A stretch of 49,686 nucleotides of DNA, from the NCBI GenBank assembly GCA_937906475.1, contig CALCZA010000006.1:1-49686 (forward strand), read 5' to 3'. Source of the DNA: an uncultured bacterium. GTDB lineage: Bacteria > Planctomycetota > UBA1135 > UBA2386. The translations under genes were made by a program, and so were the position numbers. Positions 26,323 to 36,103 of this stretch are shown here, in pieces. Position 1 is the first letter of the stretch. Each line of letters starts with the position of its first letter. The notes under the pieces were generated by a model, which was not told the DNA's origin, made no database searches, and saw nothing but the letters and a program-made list of their open reading frames with translations.

Positions 26323-29300
26323 ATGGTCCGCACCTCGACGCTCGTGCTCCCCCTCGTGCTTTGCTCCGCCGTATTGGCACAGCATGGCGCGCAGCAATCC
26401 ACCGATCCTAAGAAACCCATGTATGTCGCGCCCAAGAGCGACGATGGGCAGAAGGAGATCGCTTCGTTCAAGCTGGCCGAAGGGCTAACGGCGGACCTGA
26501 TCGCGGCCGAACCCGACATCTGCAACGGCGTCGCCTTCTCGATCGACGACCAGGGTCGGTTCTACGTCTGTGAGACCTTCCGCATCGGCGACGGCGTGTT
26601 CGACAACCGCAGCTACATGCAGTGGAAAGACGCTGACCTCGCATGCTTGACCGTTGCCGATCGCGTCGCCAAGTACGACAAATACTTAAAGGAGAAGGTC
26701 CCGACCTACTCGGCCTACACCGAACGCGTGCGCATGCTCGTCGACACCGACGGCAATGGCTCACTCGACCGTTCGACAATCTTCGCCGAAGGCTTCAACG
26801 ACATGGCCGACGGCATCCTGTCCGGTGTGCTACCGGTCGGTGACGACGTCTACATCACCAACATCCCGAAGTTGTGGAAACTGCGCGACAGCGACAACGA
26901 CGGGGTCGCCGACGAGCGCATCGTCATGCACGAAGGCTACGGCGTGCACACCTCACTGATCGGCCACGACATGCACGGCCTGATCGTTGGGCCTGATCGC
27001 CGCCTCTACTTCTCGATCGGCGACCGCGGCTTTCGCGTCGAGCACGAAGGCCAGGTTCACGACTACCCGCACGAAGGTGCCGTGCTTCGCTGCGAACTCG
27101 ACGGCAGCAAACTCGAAGTCGTGCACCACGGCTTGCGCAACCCGCAGGAATTGGCGTTCGACCAATGGGGTGACCTATTCACCGGCGACAACAACAGCGA
27201 CGGCGGCGACAAGGCACGCCTAGTGCAAATCACGCCCGGCGCGGACAGCGGCTGGCGCATTGGCTTTCAATGGCTCAGTGATCGCGGTGCGTGGAACCGC
27301 GAAAAGATGTGGCACCCGCGTCACCCGGAGCAAACGGCGGCGATCCTGCCACCCATCCGCAATTTCGCCGATGGTCCGTCTGGCCTCGTCTATGACGTCG
27401 GTGTCGGCCTGCCCGATCGCTTTCGCGACTGCTTCTTTCTGTGCGATTTTCGGGGCGGCCGCGGCTACAGCGGCATCCGCACGTTCAAGCTCAGTCGACG
27501 TGGGGCCGCCTACGAAGTCGAATCACACGATCGCATCGCGTGGAACGTGCTGCCGTGCGACGTCGAGTTCGGCCCCGATGGTGCGCTCTACTTCTACGAT
27601 TGGGTCAACGGTTGGGCCAAGTCCGGCAAGGGCCGGATCTACCGACTTCGCACCAAGGAGATGGCCAACGACTTCAAGCTGCGCAACAACGCGCGGCTCA
27701 TGGCCAGCAACTTCGACAAGATGGGCCAGGAGCAGCTCGGCAATCTGCTGAGCCACGCCGACCGCCGCATTCGTCAGAAGGCACAGTTCGCGCTGATCGA
27801 CCAAGAAGCCGCCGACGTGCTCAAGGCGACTGCGAACTCGCGGCAATCGCGCGTCGCCCGCCTGCATGGCATATGGGGCCTCGGCACGCTTGCACGCAGC
27901 ACCTCTGGCAGCAATGCCAAGCAATCGGTTAACACTCTGCGTTCGCTGCTGGAGGATGACGACGGCGACGTGCGCGCCATGTCGGCCCGCATGCTCGCAG
28001 ACACGCGGGATGCCGACCACGTCGACGCTCTGCGCAAGCTGCTCCGCGACGACAACTCACGCGTCAAGCGCGAAGCGGCGCTCGCCCTAGCACGCATCGG
28101 CAAGCCATCAACACAGGCGAGCGAAGATCTGTTCGCGATGCTGCATCACAACGATGACCGCGATCTGGTGCTGCGTCACGCCGGCGTCTACGCGCTCGGC
28201 GAAGTCGCGAGCCGGCAAGAGTTGGTCGCCCGCATGGACGACAACAGCCGCGCCGTGCAACGCGCCGTATTGCTCGCCTTGGCTCGCCAGCGAGGTGAGG
28301 AAATCCGCGGGTTCTTGAGGCACGAGGACGAGCAGTTCCGCTACGAAGCTGCGCGCGCAATCTACGAACTGCCAATCCCCGGCGCGATGCAGGACCTGGC
28401 GCTGCTCGTCTACGACAACGAAGCCGACAGTGAGCGGATCGATTGGCGCGCGATCAACGCGGCACGCATGATCGGCGAAGTCGAGCAAGGCGAGGGCATC
28501 GTACACCTAGCAACGCAAGTCAGCCACTCGAAGAAGGTCCGCCTCGAGGCACTCAACGTGCTCGCCGAATGGCGCGCGCCCCATGGCCAATGCCGGGTGA
28601 TCGGCAACTGGCGACCGTGCCAGCATCCGGACGCCGACATCGTCGTGCAGAACTTCCGCGGCTCGGCCGACGTCTTGCTCAATGACAAGGTCACGTCGGC
28701 AGCAACGGCACGCACGATCGCAAAACTCGGCGTGCAAGAAAAAGCACCTTCCCTCGCGAACCTGGTAGCCAACAAGGCGATGCCGGCTGCTGCACGCGTT
28801 GCGTCGCTCAACGCGCTCGCCGACCTCAAGGCCGACGAACTGCAAGGCGCCCTGGCCGCCATCGATGGCAACGCACCAGTCGCACTCCGCAAGCGTGCCG
28901 TCGCGCTACTGTCGCACACGTCGCCCGAGCAGGCCGTCCCGGTGCTGGGTTCGCTGCTCGACAACGCCTCACTCGGTGAGAAGCAGGCTGCGTGCGAAGC
29001 ACTTGGCAACCTTGCTCATGCGTCGGCAACCGAACTGCTGCGCACTTGGATGCAACGCATCAGCAACGGCAAGGTCAAAAAAGGCGTGGTGCTCGACATC
29101 CTCGAGGCCGCCAACAAGCACGAAGCTCTGAAGCCGCTGGTGACCGCCCACGAGACCGCCAGCAAGTTGCTCGGCCCACTTGGCCCCTACGACATGTGCA
29201 CCGACGGTGGCGACGCCAACGCCGGTCGCAAGGTCTTCCACGACTTTGAGGCGACCCGTTGCACGCGTTGCCACATGCTCAACAACAAGGGCGGCAATGC

Positions 29301-29628
29301 GGGGCCGGTGCTCAACGGCATCGGCATGCGACTGCAGCCAGACAAACTGCTCGAGTCTCTGGTTCAACCAAGCGCGGTAATTGCCGAGGGCTTTGGCACG
29401 ACAACCGTCGAGATGAAGGGCGGCGCGTTGTTCGCCGGTGTCATCACCAAGGACCAAGATGGCGCGATCACACTCGTCGACATCAATGGCAAGTCGCACC
29501 AACTGCTGTGGGACAAAATCAAATCGCGGTCACCAAGCAAGGCAAGCGCCATGCCGTTGATGGGCGAATCGCTATCAAAGCGGCAACTCCGCGACCTGAT
29601 CGCGTTCTTGAAGAAGCAGAACAAGTAG
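26323..29628 (+). CDS. PVC-type heme-binding propeller protein with HEAT repeats
   Basis: An 1101-residue exported protein of the planctomycete/verrucomicrobial membrane-bound dehydrogenase-like family. A signal peptide (MVRTSTLVLPLVLCSAVLAQ) is followed by a six-bladed propeller (about 40-450) with hallmarks such as GVAFSIDDQGRFYVCETFR, DGIL-SGVLPVGDDVY, GLRNPQELAFDQWGDLFTGDNNSDGGD and FGPDGALYFYDWVNG. HEAT repeats follow (about 470-930, for example DDDGDVRAMSARMLADT). The C-terminus is a single-heme cytochrome c domain with CTRCH at 980-984 and GNAGPVLNGIG. It probably oxidises a sugar or other extracellular substrate and passes electrons to its heme, but no catalytic base can be assigned. 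ATG 26323 is chosen to open the signal peptide. Confidence 0.9.
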   Translation: MVRTSTLVLPLVLCSAVLAQHGAQQSTDPKKPMYVAPKSDDGQKEIASFKLAEGLTADLIAAEPDICNGVAFSIDDQGRFYVCETFRIGDGVFDNRSYMQWKDADLACLTVADRVAKYDKYLKEKVPTYSAYTERVRMLVDTDGNGSLDRSTIFAEGFNDMADGILSGVLPVGDDVYITNIPKLWKLRDSDNDGVADERIVMHEGYGVHTSLIGHDMHGLIVGPDRRLYFSIGDRGFRVEHEGQVHDYPHEGAVLRCELDGSKLEVVHHGLRNPQELAFDQWGDLFTGDNNSDGGDKARLVQITPGADSGWRIGFQWLSDRGAWNREKMWHPRHPEQTAAILPPIRNFADGPSGLVYDVGVGLPDRFRDCFFLCDFRGGRGYSGIRTFKLSRRGAAYEVESHDRIAWNVLPCDVEFGPDGALYFYDWVNGWAKSGKGRIYRLRTKEMANDFKLRNNARLMASNFDKMGQEQLGNLLSHADRRIRQKAQFALIDQEAADVLKATANSRQSRVARLHGIWGLGTLARSTSGSNAKQSVNTLRSLLEDDDGDVRAMSARMLADTRDADHVDALRKLLRDDNSRVKREAALALARIGKPSTQASEDLFAMLHHNDDRDLVLRHAGVYALGEVASRQELVARMDDNSRAVQRAVLLALARQRGEEIRGFLRHEDEQFRYEAARAIYELPIPGAMQDLALLVYDNEADSERIDWRAINAARMIGEVEQGEGIVHLATQVSHSKKVRLEALNVLAEWRAPHGQCRVIGNWRPCQHPDADIVVQNFRGSADVLLNDKVTSAATARTIAKLGVQEKAPSLANLVANKAMPAAARVASLNALADLKADELQGALAAIDGNAPVALRKRAVALLSHTSPEQAVPVLGSLLDNASLGEKQAACEALGNLAHASATELLRTWMQRISNGKVKKGVVLDILEAANKHEALKPLVTAHETASKLLGPLGPYDMCTDGGDANAGRKVFHDFEATRCTRCHMLNNKGGNAGPVLNGIGMRLQPDKLLESLVQPSAVIAEGFGTTTVEMKGGALFAGVITKDQDGAITLVDINGKSHQLLWDKIKSRSPSKASAMPLMGESLSKRQLRDLIAFLKKQNK

Positions 29629-29747
29629 GCCCAACACCTACCTACTGCTAGCCGCGGCTTTGCATGCGCCAGATCAATTCTAGAGCGAGCAACATCGTCG
29701 CAGTCGCGTCGACACGGCTCCCGTAACGACCAGGCTTGCCAACTGCA

Positions 29748-30053
29748 TCAGGTTGTTTGGGACTCCACGATCCATCCACGCACCTTGCGATCGAGGAAGA
29801 ACGGTAAGAAGGGCACAACTGACGCCAGGGCCAGCAGCCAAAGACGGGACTTCGGCCACGATGTCTGGAAACCCGCCAGGACGAGTTGCCCAAACAGGAT
29901 CGTAAACAAAACGCCGTGGATCATTCCAACGACCTGCACAGCCAACCCGAACCCCAACATGTATTTGAGGGGCATCGCAACGAACATCAACAGCAAGAAC
30001 GACACCGCTTCCGTCAGCGATGTGATGCGCAGGAGAGGCAGGATCAAGGGCAT
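29748..30053 (-). CDS. DUF3817 integral membrane protein
   Basis: A 101-residue membrane protein with three predicted membrane segments. The DUF3817 pattern is clear: an N-terminal LLRITSLTEAVSFLLLMFVAMPLKYMLG, then VVGMIHGVLFTILFGQL, then a final segment LWLLALASVVPFLPFFLDRKV. The conserved E, the P-L-K-Y motif and H-G are all present. The family is about 100 residues; ATG 30053 gives that size, whereas longer starts add 47 residues of unlikely composition. Function of the family is not established. It stands alone, downstream of the DUF1549/DUF1501 pair on the same strand with a 213-base gap. Confidence 0.82.
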   Translation of the reverse strand: MPLILPLLRITSLTEAVSFLLLMFVAMPLKYMLGFGLAVQVVGMIHGVLFTILFGQLVLAGFQTSWPKSRLWLLALASVVPFLPFFLDRKVRGWIVESQTT

Positions 30054-30266
30054 TTGCACACATGGTGCGATACCAGCGCAGCCTGAGCCATACGAAATCG
30101 GCATAGACGTCGCCAACCCTTGGCTCGGTGACGATTTCGCCACTACTGGATCTGACGCGCCGCTATCCGGAACCGCAAGGGCGCGACCACACACTCGAAG
30201 AGGTGACAGTCATGCTGCACCAGGGGCGTCAATTCCCGCTGAACGGCGAACCGAAGATCGCCAACC

Positions 30267-31685
30267 TCACGCAAGCAGTTCCTTGCGCACTTTGCCGTGC
30301 ACATCCGTTAGCCGAAACGGCCGCCCTTGGAACTTGTAGGTCAGTTTTTCGTGATCGATGCCACACAGATGCAGGATCGTCGCCTGCAGATCGTGCACAT
30401 GGATTGGGTTGTCGACGATCGCGTGGCCCAGTTCATCGGTCGCCCCAATCACCGCACCGCGCTTGACGCCACCGCCGGCCATTAACATCGAGAAGCAGTG
30501 CGGATGATGATCGCGGCCGAAGAACTTGCTGCCGTTGCGCGCCTCGTTCATCGGCGTGCGACCAAACTCGCCGCCCCAAACTAGCAACGTGTCATCGAGC
30601 AAGCCGCGCCGTCGCAAGTCGATCAGCAACGCCGCCAGCGGCCGGTCAATGCGCTTGGCCTGGCTCGGGAATTTGGTCATCAAGTCATCGCCGGGACTGG
30701 TGCCGTGAATATCCCAACCGGAATCAAACAGTTGCACAAAGCGCACGCCGCGTTCCACCAGGCGACGCGCTAGCAAGCAGTTGTTCGCGAACGACGCCTT
30801 GCCGGGAGTCGTGCCGTAGAGATCGTGCACCTCTTGGGTCTCGCTCTGGATGTCGACCGCCTCAGGCACCGAAGCCTGCATGCGGAACGCCAGTTCGGCC
30901 TGGGCAATGCGCGTCGCGGTCTCCGGGTCGCCATCGCGCGCCTCATGAATGCGGTTGAGATCGCTCAACGCATCGAGCGACCGGCGGCGGCGCGCGCGGT
31001 CATAGCCCGGCGGGTTCTCGAGGTAGAGAACGGGTTCGCCAGCGGAACGGAACTCGACGCCCTGATGTAAGGACGGCAGGAATCCGGAACTCCACAACGC
31101 CTTGCCGGCACTTGGCAGCGAACCGCCGCTGACCATCACAACGAAAGCCGGCAAGTCGCGATTCTCGCTGCCCAGCCCATACGACATCCACGAACCCATC
31201 GACGGGCGACCGGGCCGCGGCGCGCCCGCAAACATCAAGTGCTCGGCCGGCGCGTGATTGAACTGGTCGGTGAACATCGAGCGCACCAACGTCACATCCG
31301 ACATCTGCTGTGCGAGGTGTGGGAATAGTTCGCACATCTCGATGCCGTTGCTGGCGCGGATCCAGCCGTGCTTGTGGCCGAGCATCTTGGGATGGCCCTT
31401 GATGAACGCAAAGCGCTCCTTGTTCATCAACTCGTCCGGACACTTCTCGCCATCAAAGCGATCGAGCGTCGGCTTGCGATCGAACATATCGAGCGTCGGC
31501 GGCGCGCCCTCCATGTGCATATAGATGACGTTCTTGGCTCGCGGCGCGAACGGTGGTTTCTTGACCTTGTCGTCATCGCCCTGCAGCAATTGGTGCATCG
31601 CGATCGAGCCAAGCGACAGCGCCGAACCACCGAGGAATCGGCGACGACAGAGTTCTTGGATTGCTTGCTGAGAGAGATGGTTCAT
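30267..31685 (-). CDS. DUF1501 exported sulfatase-fold protein
   Basis: A 472-residue protein of the DUF1501 family, related to alkaline phosphatase/sulfatase-fold enzymes and almost always paired with DUF1549/1553 proteins in planctomycetes. The N-terminus carries a Tat-type signal with a twin-arginine core (CRRRFLGGSALSLG, R14-R16). Family motifs: NVIYMHMEGAPPTLDMFD, WIRASNGIEMCELFPHLA, GGEFGRTPMNE, GRDHHPHCFSMLMAGGGVKRG and GATDELG. The H/D-rich GRDHHP segment fits the metal site. Its start overlaps the preceding gene's stop by 4 bases (ATGA). The role is probably extracellular polymer or sulfated sugar turnover; direct activity is not known. Confidence 0.92.
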   Translation of the reverse strand: MNHLSQQAIQELCRRRFLGGSALSLGSIAMHQLLQGDDDKVKKPPFAPRAKNVIYMHMEGAPPTLDMFDRKPTLDRFDGEKCPDELMNKERFAFIKGHPKMLGHKHGWIRASNGIEMCELFPHLAQQMSDVTLVRSMFTDQFNHAPAEHLMFAGAPRPGRPSMGSWMSYGLGSENRDLPAFVVMVSGGSLPSAGKALWSSGFLPSLHQGVEFRSAGEPVLYLENPPGYDRARRRRSLDALSDLNRIHEARDGDPETATRIAQAELAFRMQASVPEAVDIQSETQEVHDLYGTTPGKASFANNCLLARRLVERGVRFVQLFDSGWDIHGTSPGDDLMTKFPSQAKRIDRPLAALLIDLRRRGLLDDTLLVWGGEFGRTPMNEARNGSKFFGRDHHPHCFSMLMAGGGVKRGAVIGATDELGHAIVDNPIHVHDLQATILHLCGIDHEKLTYKFQGRPFRLTDVHGKVRKELLA

Positions 31686-34096
31686 CGCTTAGTCACGAAC
31701 TCGTCCAGACAAATCACGACACTGGCCACCATGCCCCACGCATCCGCACCGGCAAGACCACGCGACTGCTCGTCCTTGAGCAAGTCCAGTAAGCGAACTG
31801 CTTCCAATGGCGTCGGCTCGCGCAGCAAGCACTGACGCCACAACCAAGTAATGCCGCGCGCAGCATCACCCCCAGCAATAGCCATCGCCCGGCGGCCAAG
31901 TTCGAGCGCTGGTTCGTGGAACTGCGGATCGTTCCACAACACCAACGCCTGCAGCGGCGTGTTGGTGCGGCGCCGGCGCAGCACACACGCTTCCCGACTC
32001 TGGGCGTCGAACATCAACATCGCCGGATGCGGGCTGGTACGCCGCCAGACCGTGTAGAGAGCGCGGCGGAAGCGATCCTTGTCGGTCGCGTCCGTCCACT
32101 TAGCCCCGCTGTAAATCTGCCGCCAAATGCCGCCCGGTTGGGGCGGCATGACACTCTTGCCACCTAGTTGCACGTGCAACAAACCGGCAACTGCCAGCGC
32201 TTGATCCCGCAACTGCTCAGCAGACAAACGAAACGAAGGACCTCGCGACAACCACTGATTGTTCGGATCCCGTTCGCGATGCGTCGCGTTCTGCTTCGAA
32301 CTCTGCGAGTAGGTTTCGGACAGCACGATCGTGCGCAGCAAGTGGCGCATCGACCAGTTCGAGCCCATGAACTGGCCGGCCAACCAGTCGAGTAACTCCG
32401 GGTGCGAAGGCTTGTCGCCCTGCGAACCAAAGTCTTCGAGCGTCAGCACGATGCCTTGACCAAACAGTTCGCTCCAAATGCGATTGCTCAACACCCGCGC
32501 CGTCAGTGGATTATCCGGCGACATCAGCCAACGTGCCAAGCCCAGACGATTGCGCGTGAAATCCTTGGGCATTGCAGGCCACACAGCCGGCGTCGCCGCA
32601 TGCACAACGTCTCCTTGGTCGAGGAAACTACCACGAATGTGGATGCGCGTCGTGCGCCGCTGGTCCGCCGGCAGGTTGCGCAGGATGGGCACCATCGGAC
32701 CAAGCCGCTGATCAAAGTCCTTCTCAAGCTTCTGAATGCGCTCGCGCAGTTTGCCTTCGCCCGCCCCCCACATCTGGAAGTAGAAGCCACCAATCCCACC
32801 ACCGTTCGTCACCTTCAGCAGCAACTCGTTGTCGCCAGCCACAAGGTCCACGGTCAGCATCTCCTGAGCCGCAGCGGCACCGCGCGCAACGTTCTTGTGC
32901 AGCAACTGCTTGCCGTTCCACCACACCGCGATCGCATCATCGCTACCGAGCGACAACACCGCTTTACCCACTGCTTTGCTGGTCAGCGTGCGATGTAGGT
33001 AGAACGCACTATTGGAGCCGTTCCAGGTGTGCACCTTGCCGTCCGAGAGATCTTTTCGCTCGCGCCAAGGTTGCCCCTCTTGCTCACGGTGCAACAACAC
33101 ACCATCGCGCTCGGGTGCGAACTTGCGGTCGCGTGCGTCGTCAAAGTCTTCGCCCTTGACTGGGCCAAGCATGTGCCAGGGCGACATCGTCGGCCGCACG
33201 CCACCGTGTTGTTCAAGTTCGTTGCGCGCCTCGCTCAGTTCCAACTCGATCACCTTTACGGCGGCATGATCCGCAAGCGTCGGCGCCAGCATCGTCGGCG
33301 CATCGTTATCGCGGTCGGCATCCTCAGTCTGGTCGAAGAACGCGAACAACTCGAAGAACTCTTTCTGCGAGAACGGGTCGTATTTGTGGTCGTGACACTG
33401 CGCGCACCCGAGCGTCGACCCCATCCAAACCGACATCGTGGTATCGACACGATCAATAACAGCGGCAACCCGGAACTCTTCGTTGTCAGTACCGCCTTCG
33501 GTGTTGGTCATCGTCTGGCGATGGAACGCTGTCGCCAATCGCTGCTCGACAGTCGCAGCCGGCAACAGGTCGCCCGCCAACTGCAAGATCGTGAACTGAT
33601 CGAACGGCATGTCGCTGCGAAACGCTTCAATCACCCAATCGCGATAGCGCCACATGCTGCGACGTAGCGAGTCCTTCTCGTAGCCCTGACTGTCGGCGTA
33701 TCGTGCCAAGTCCAACCACCAAGACGTCCACCTCTCGGCGTAGGCATCCGACGCCAACAAACGGTCGACGACTCGTTCGCGGGAGCCGGCCTGCTGGTCC
33801 TTGAGGAACGCGTCGAGTTCGTCAGTCGTCGGCGGCAAACCAGACAAGTCCAACGTCACGCGTCGCAACCAAGTAGCCAAATCAGCCGGCGGCGAAGGCG
33901 CCAAGCCACGGGCCTTCATCGCATGCAGCACGTAGCCGTCAAGCGGTGACTTCGACCAGTCGCCTGGCGTTGCGGTGGCAACCTTCTCGGGCGAGGTAAC
34001 TGGGTGAGGAATCGCCTGGTAGGACCAGTGCTCTTGCTGCTGAGCAGTGAGCGAAGCGGCAAACCAGCAGGCGAGGATCATGCGAGGGGTCGACAC
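31682..34096 (-). CDS. DUF1549/DUF1553 planctomycete protein (PSD1 type)
   Basis: An 804-residue exported protein. The GTG at 34096 is preferred because it gives the signal peptide a basic residue (MSTPRMILACWFAASLTAQ); ATG 34081 is the alternative. DUF1549 (about 45-250) has PLDGYVLHAMKARGL, RRVTLDLSGLPPT and WWLDLARYADSQGYEKD, and includes one heme-type site CAQCH followed by DHKYDPFSQKEFF. A jelly-roll-like insert (about 340-450) precedes DUF1553 (from TRNRLGLARWLMSPDNPLTARV to RRRRTNTPLQALVLWNDPQF). The usual N-terminal PSCyt1 domain is missing. It is coupled to the DUF1501 gene by a 4-base overlap. The pair is thought to act in polysaccharide degradation; the chemistry is unknown. Confidence 0.92.
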   Translation of the reverse strand: MSTPRMILACWFAASLTAQQQEHWSYQAIPHPVTSPEKVATATPGDWSKSPLDGYVLHAMKARGLAPSPPADLATWLRRVTLDLSGLPPTTDELDAFLKDQQAGSRERVVDRLLASDAYAERWTSWWLDLARYADSQGYEKDSLRRSMWRYRDWVIEAFRSDMPFDQFTILQLAGDLLPAATVEQRLATAFHRQTMTNTEGGTDNEEFRVAAVIDRVDTTMSVWMGSTLGCAQCHDHKYDPFSQKEFFELFAFFDQTEDADRDNDAPTMLAPTLADHAAVKVIELELSEARNELEQHGGVRPTMSPWHMLGPVKGEDFDDARDRKFAPERDGVLLHREQEGQPWRERKDLSDGKVHTWNGSNSAFYLHRTLTSKAVGKAVLSLGSDDAIAVWWNGKQLLHKNVARGAAAAQEMLTVDLVAGDNELLLKVTNGGGIGGFYFQMWGAGEGKLRERIQKLEKDFDQRLGPMVPILRNLPADQRRTTRIHIRGSFLDQGDVVHAATPAVWPAMPKDFTRNRLGLARWLMSPDNPLTARVLSNRIWSELFGQGIVLTLEDFGSQGDKPSHPELLDWLAGQFMGSNWSMRHLLRTIVLSETYSQSSKQNATHRERDPNNQWLSRGPSFRLSAEQLRDQALAVAGLLHVQLGGKSVMPPQPGGIWRQIYSGAKWTDATDKDRFRRALYTVWRRTSPHPAMLMFDAQSREACVLRRRRTNTPLQALVLWNDPQFHEPALELGRRAMAIAGGDAARGITWLWRQCLLREPTPLEAVRLLDLLKDEQSRGLAGADAWGMVASVVICLDEFVTKR

Positions 34097-34355
34097 GGTA
34101 GTCCGTTGATTGTCGGGCCTGTGGTCTGACGCACAAGGGACCAACCAACAACCTGCGGAATCAGGCGAGCCAACCCGCCCTTGGCACCGATCAAACCCAA
34201 ACCAGGCGCCGCCTCAAGCTTCTTGCGACTGGTGCTGGTTACTGCGATCGGCATGACCGCCAGCGAGGAGTCGCCCCCGATGGCCAAGCGAGACCCAAAG
34301 TCCCAGCTGAAAAACGACTTATTTGCTTCGCACGGCCAGATCAAGTAGCCGGACG

Positions 34356-35180
34356 CTAAGAAATAGCCGACAACCAGATCGCAAGGCCGCCACACGTAGC
34401 GACCAACATTACCGCAAAACACGCACCAACCCCGCGCTGCTTCGCGAAGCACGGCGCAACCACTAGCCACATCGACAGCGGCGCAAGCCACGCCAACACG
34501 AACGGCAACTGCGACAGTTCTTGTTCGCTACGACCACAGATTAGCAAACCGGTGTGCGCCAGCGTGATCGTCAACGCGGCCCCCGAACCACACACGAACG
34601 GCCGCCGCCAGATCGTCGTGATCACCGCGAAGCCAAGCGCCACCGATGCGACGCCGGCCAACTGCCAATCCGCGCCACCAGCATTCTCGCGCAGCAGCCA
34701 CGCATCGACACCCAACGCGATTGTCATCGCCAGCGGCACCGGCAGGCCAGGCTGGGCCGCCGCCGAACGACGCAGTCCCAACCACAACGCCACAATCAAG
34801 GTCCACCCTACGGCCAAGTAGAGCAGGCAGCCTTCAAAGCTCGACGCCTCGCGCAAGGGCGCTGACAGCCACCACGGCAACATCAGCACCAGCCCGGCCT
34901 CAAGGACAATGTTGATGCCCCGCGGCAACAACTTGAAGTCGAATATCGTCCCGAGCAGCCCACCAAGTAGCAGCGTCCACCAAAGCGCCGGCCGCGACTC
35001 ACCGTACATCAGGTCCAGATTCCAAATCCAGCTCGGCCAGCCATCGGCTATGCCAAACGGCACGCAGATCGCAACCGCCAGGGCCGAGGCAAGCCAACGC
35101 GGTCCGCCTACGCCGACGCCGAGCAGCATCGCGGCAATCGCGGGCAACAATCCAAACAGGACCCAGAGCAGCACGTCCAC
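34356..35180 (-). CDS. multi-pass membrane protein of unknown function
   Basis: A 274-residue hydrophobic protein with about eight membrane segments (for example residues 4-22, 28-45, 66-84, 92-108, 118-134, 149-163, 172-190, 205-220, 228-245 and 253-271; some may be re-entrant). I recognise no family and no motif beyond membrane topology. The start is GTG, and a TAGAGT box ends exactly 6 bases before it, predicting a leaderless transcript. It is divergent from the helical protein gene at 35239, whose own -10-like box lies within the 58 bases between them. The gene's 259-base downstream gap to the next gene holds nothing I can support. Confidence 0.75.
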   Translation of the reverse strand: MDVLLWVLFGLLPAIAAMLLGVGVGGPRWLASALAVAICVPFGIADGWPSWIWNLDLMYGESRPALWWTLLLGGLLGTIFDFKLLPRGINIVLEAGLVLMLPWWLSAPLREASSFEGCLLYLAVGWTLIVALWLGLRRSAAAQPGLPVPLAMTIALGVDAWLLRENAGGADWQLAGVASVALGFAVITTIWRRPFVCGSGAALTITLAHTGLLICGRSEQELSQLPFVLAWLAPLSMWLVVAPCFAKQRGVGACFAVMLVATCGGLAIWLSAIS

Positions 35181-35186
35181 ACGCGG

Positions 35187-35192
35187 ACTCTA
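35187..35192 (-). promoter_or_regulatory. -10-like box giving a leaderless GTG start
   Basis: TAGAGT on the minus strand ends exactly 6 bases before the GTG at 35180, so the G of the start codon would be the first transcribed base. No -35 recognised. Confidence 0.3.
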
Positions 35193-35238
35193 CGTTTCCC
35201 GTGGGGCCAAACGAAGGCTACTCTTCGCGGCACCCCAC

Positions 35239-36060
35239 ATGTCTCTAGCAACCCTGACCTCCCTGCACCGCGGCCTACACGAATGGGCCAACCGCGACGG
35301 CAACCAGAAGTTCCTGCGCGACGATCAGGAAACCCAGTTACGGCGCGTACTGCGCGACCCAACGCGGCGCACGCAAGCCAACGTCGCGGCTTGGATGCTC
35401 GGCTCGTGGCACCTCGGCAACGGCATGCTGCGCGTGCTCAACGGCGGCAGCGAAGGATTTGACGAGGCACGCAAGGGCCAGGCGTTGCGCCGCACCTCGC
35501 TGCTAGCACGCAAGAACCACCAGACCGGACCGCGTCGCGGTCAGCATGCGCGCCTGCCGTTCTCGCTGTTGCAAGGCGCGTGGACGTCCCTGCTCGGCCT
35601 GGCGCTACACGACCCCGGCGCCGAACCACTCTACGAGTTCATGATGTCACTGCCGGACATCGCATTTAGCGAGAAGGACAGTGTCGCCTTCTTCACGCGC
35701 GAACTACTCGCGCTGCGCGCCGGTCGTCGCCCCAACATGTCGTCACGCCTCGGCCCGTTCGAAGAGGTCATGCTGCATTGGAAGGGCGACGAACGCCTGC
35801 TGGGTCGCGCGATGGCTGATCTGCTCGACTGGCATCTGAAGGAAGCGCGCGGCGCCGGCAAGAACTACGACGACCCTGCGTGCCGCATCTACCCCGTCGA
35901 GATCATCGCAATTCAGAATGTGCGCGAGTGGACAGAGCTGCCGAGTCCGCGTGTCGACCACCCACTGATGCACAGCAACCTCGCCACGATGAAGCCTTCC
36001 CTATCGTGGCCGCAGCACGAGTTGGCCGCGGCACTTGAGCGAAAAACCCGTTCCCGATAG
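35239..36060 (+). CDS. soluble helical protein of unknown function
   Basis: A 273-residue, predominantly helical, Arg- and Trp-rich cytoplasmic protein with no signal peptide and no cysteine-based motif. Recognisable stretches such as LHRGLHEWANRDGNQKFLRDD, NVAAWMLGSWHLG and PFSLLQGAWTSLLGLALHDP suggest a repeat-like helical bundle. The segment LLDWHLKEA...YPVEIIAIQNVREW near the C-terminus is well conserved in style but I cannot name a family. The ATG at 35239 follows a TACTCT box by 14 bases. The frame is open further upstream but overlaps the divergent membrane gene. The function is unknown; a role with the divergent membrane protein is possible. Confidence 0.75.
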   Translation: MSLATLTSLHRGLHEWANRDGNQKFLRDDQETQLRRVLRDPTRRTQANVAAWMLGSWHLGNGMLRVLNGGSEGFDEARKGQALRRTSLLARKNHQTGPRRGQHARLPFSLLQGAWTSLLGLALHDPGAEPLYEFMMSLPDIAFSEKDSVAFFTRELLALRAGRRPNMSSRLGPFEEVMLHWKGDERLLGRAMADLLDWHLKEARGAGKNYDDPACRIYPVEIIAIQNVREWTELPSPRVDHPLMHSNLATMKPSLSWPQHELAAALERKTRSR

Positions 36061-36091
36061 CGCCAGAGTAGTGGCCTGCCGCAACTGACTC

Positions 36092-36097
36092 TAGAGT
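36092..36097 (+). promoter_or_regulatory. -10-like box giving a leaderless start at 36104
   Basis: TAGAGT ends exactly 6 bases before the ATG at 36104, identical in sequence and spacing to the box upstream of the GTG at 35180. Confidence 0.3.
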
Positions 36098-36103
36098 GCC
36101 GGC

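Noticed and set aside
30128-30466. Plus-strand frame with the protein-like stretch VTVMLHQGRQFPLNGEPKI.
   Set aside because: More than half overlaps the firm DUF1501 gene antisense and no family or start signal supports it.
34078-34491. 137-codon minus-strand frame between the membrane protein and DUF1549 genes.
   Set aside because: Its N-terminal part overlaps the membrane gene and the rest shows no domain or start signal; a short remnant cannot be excluded.
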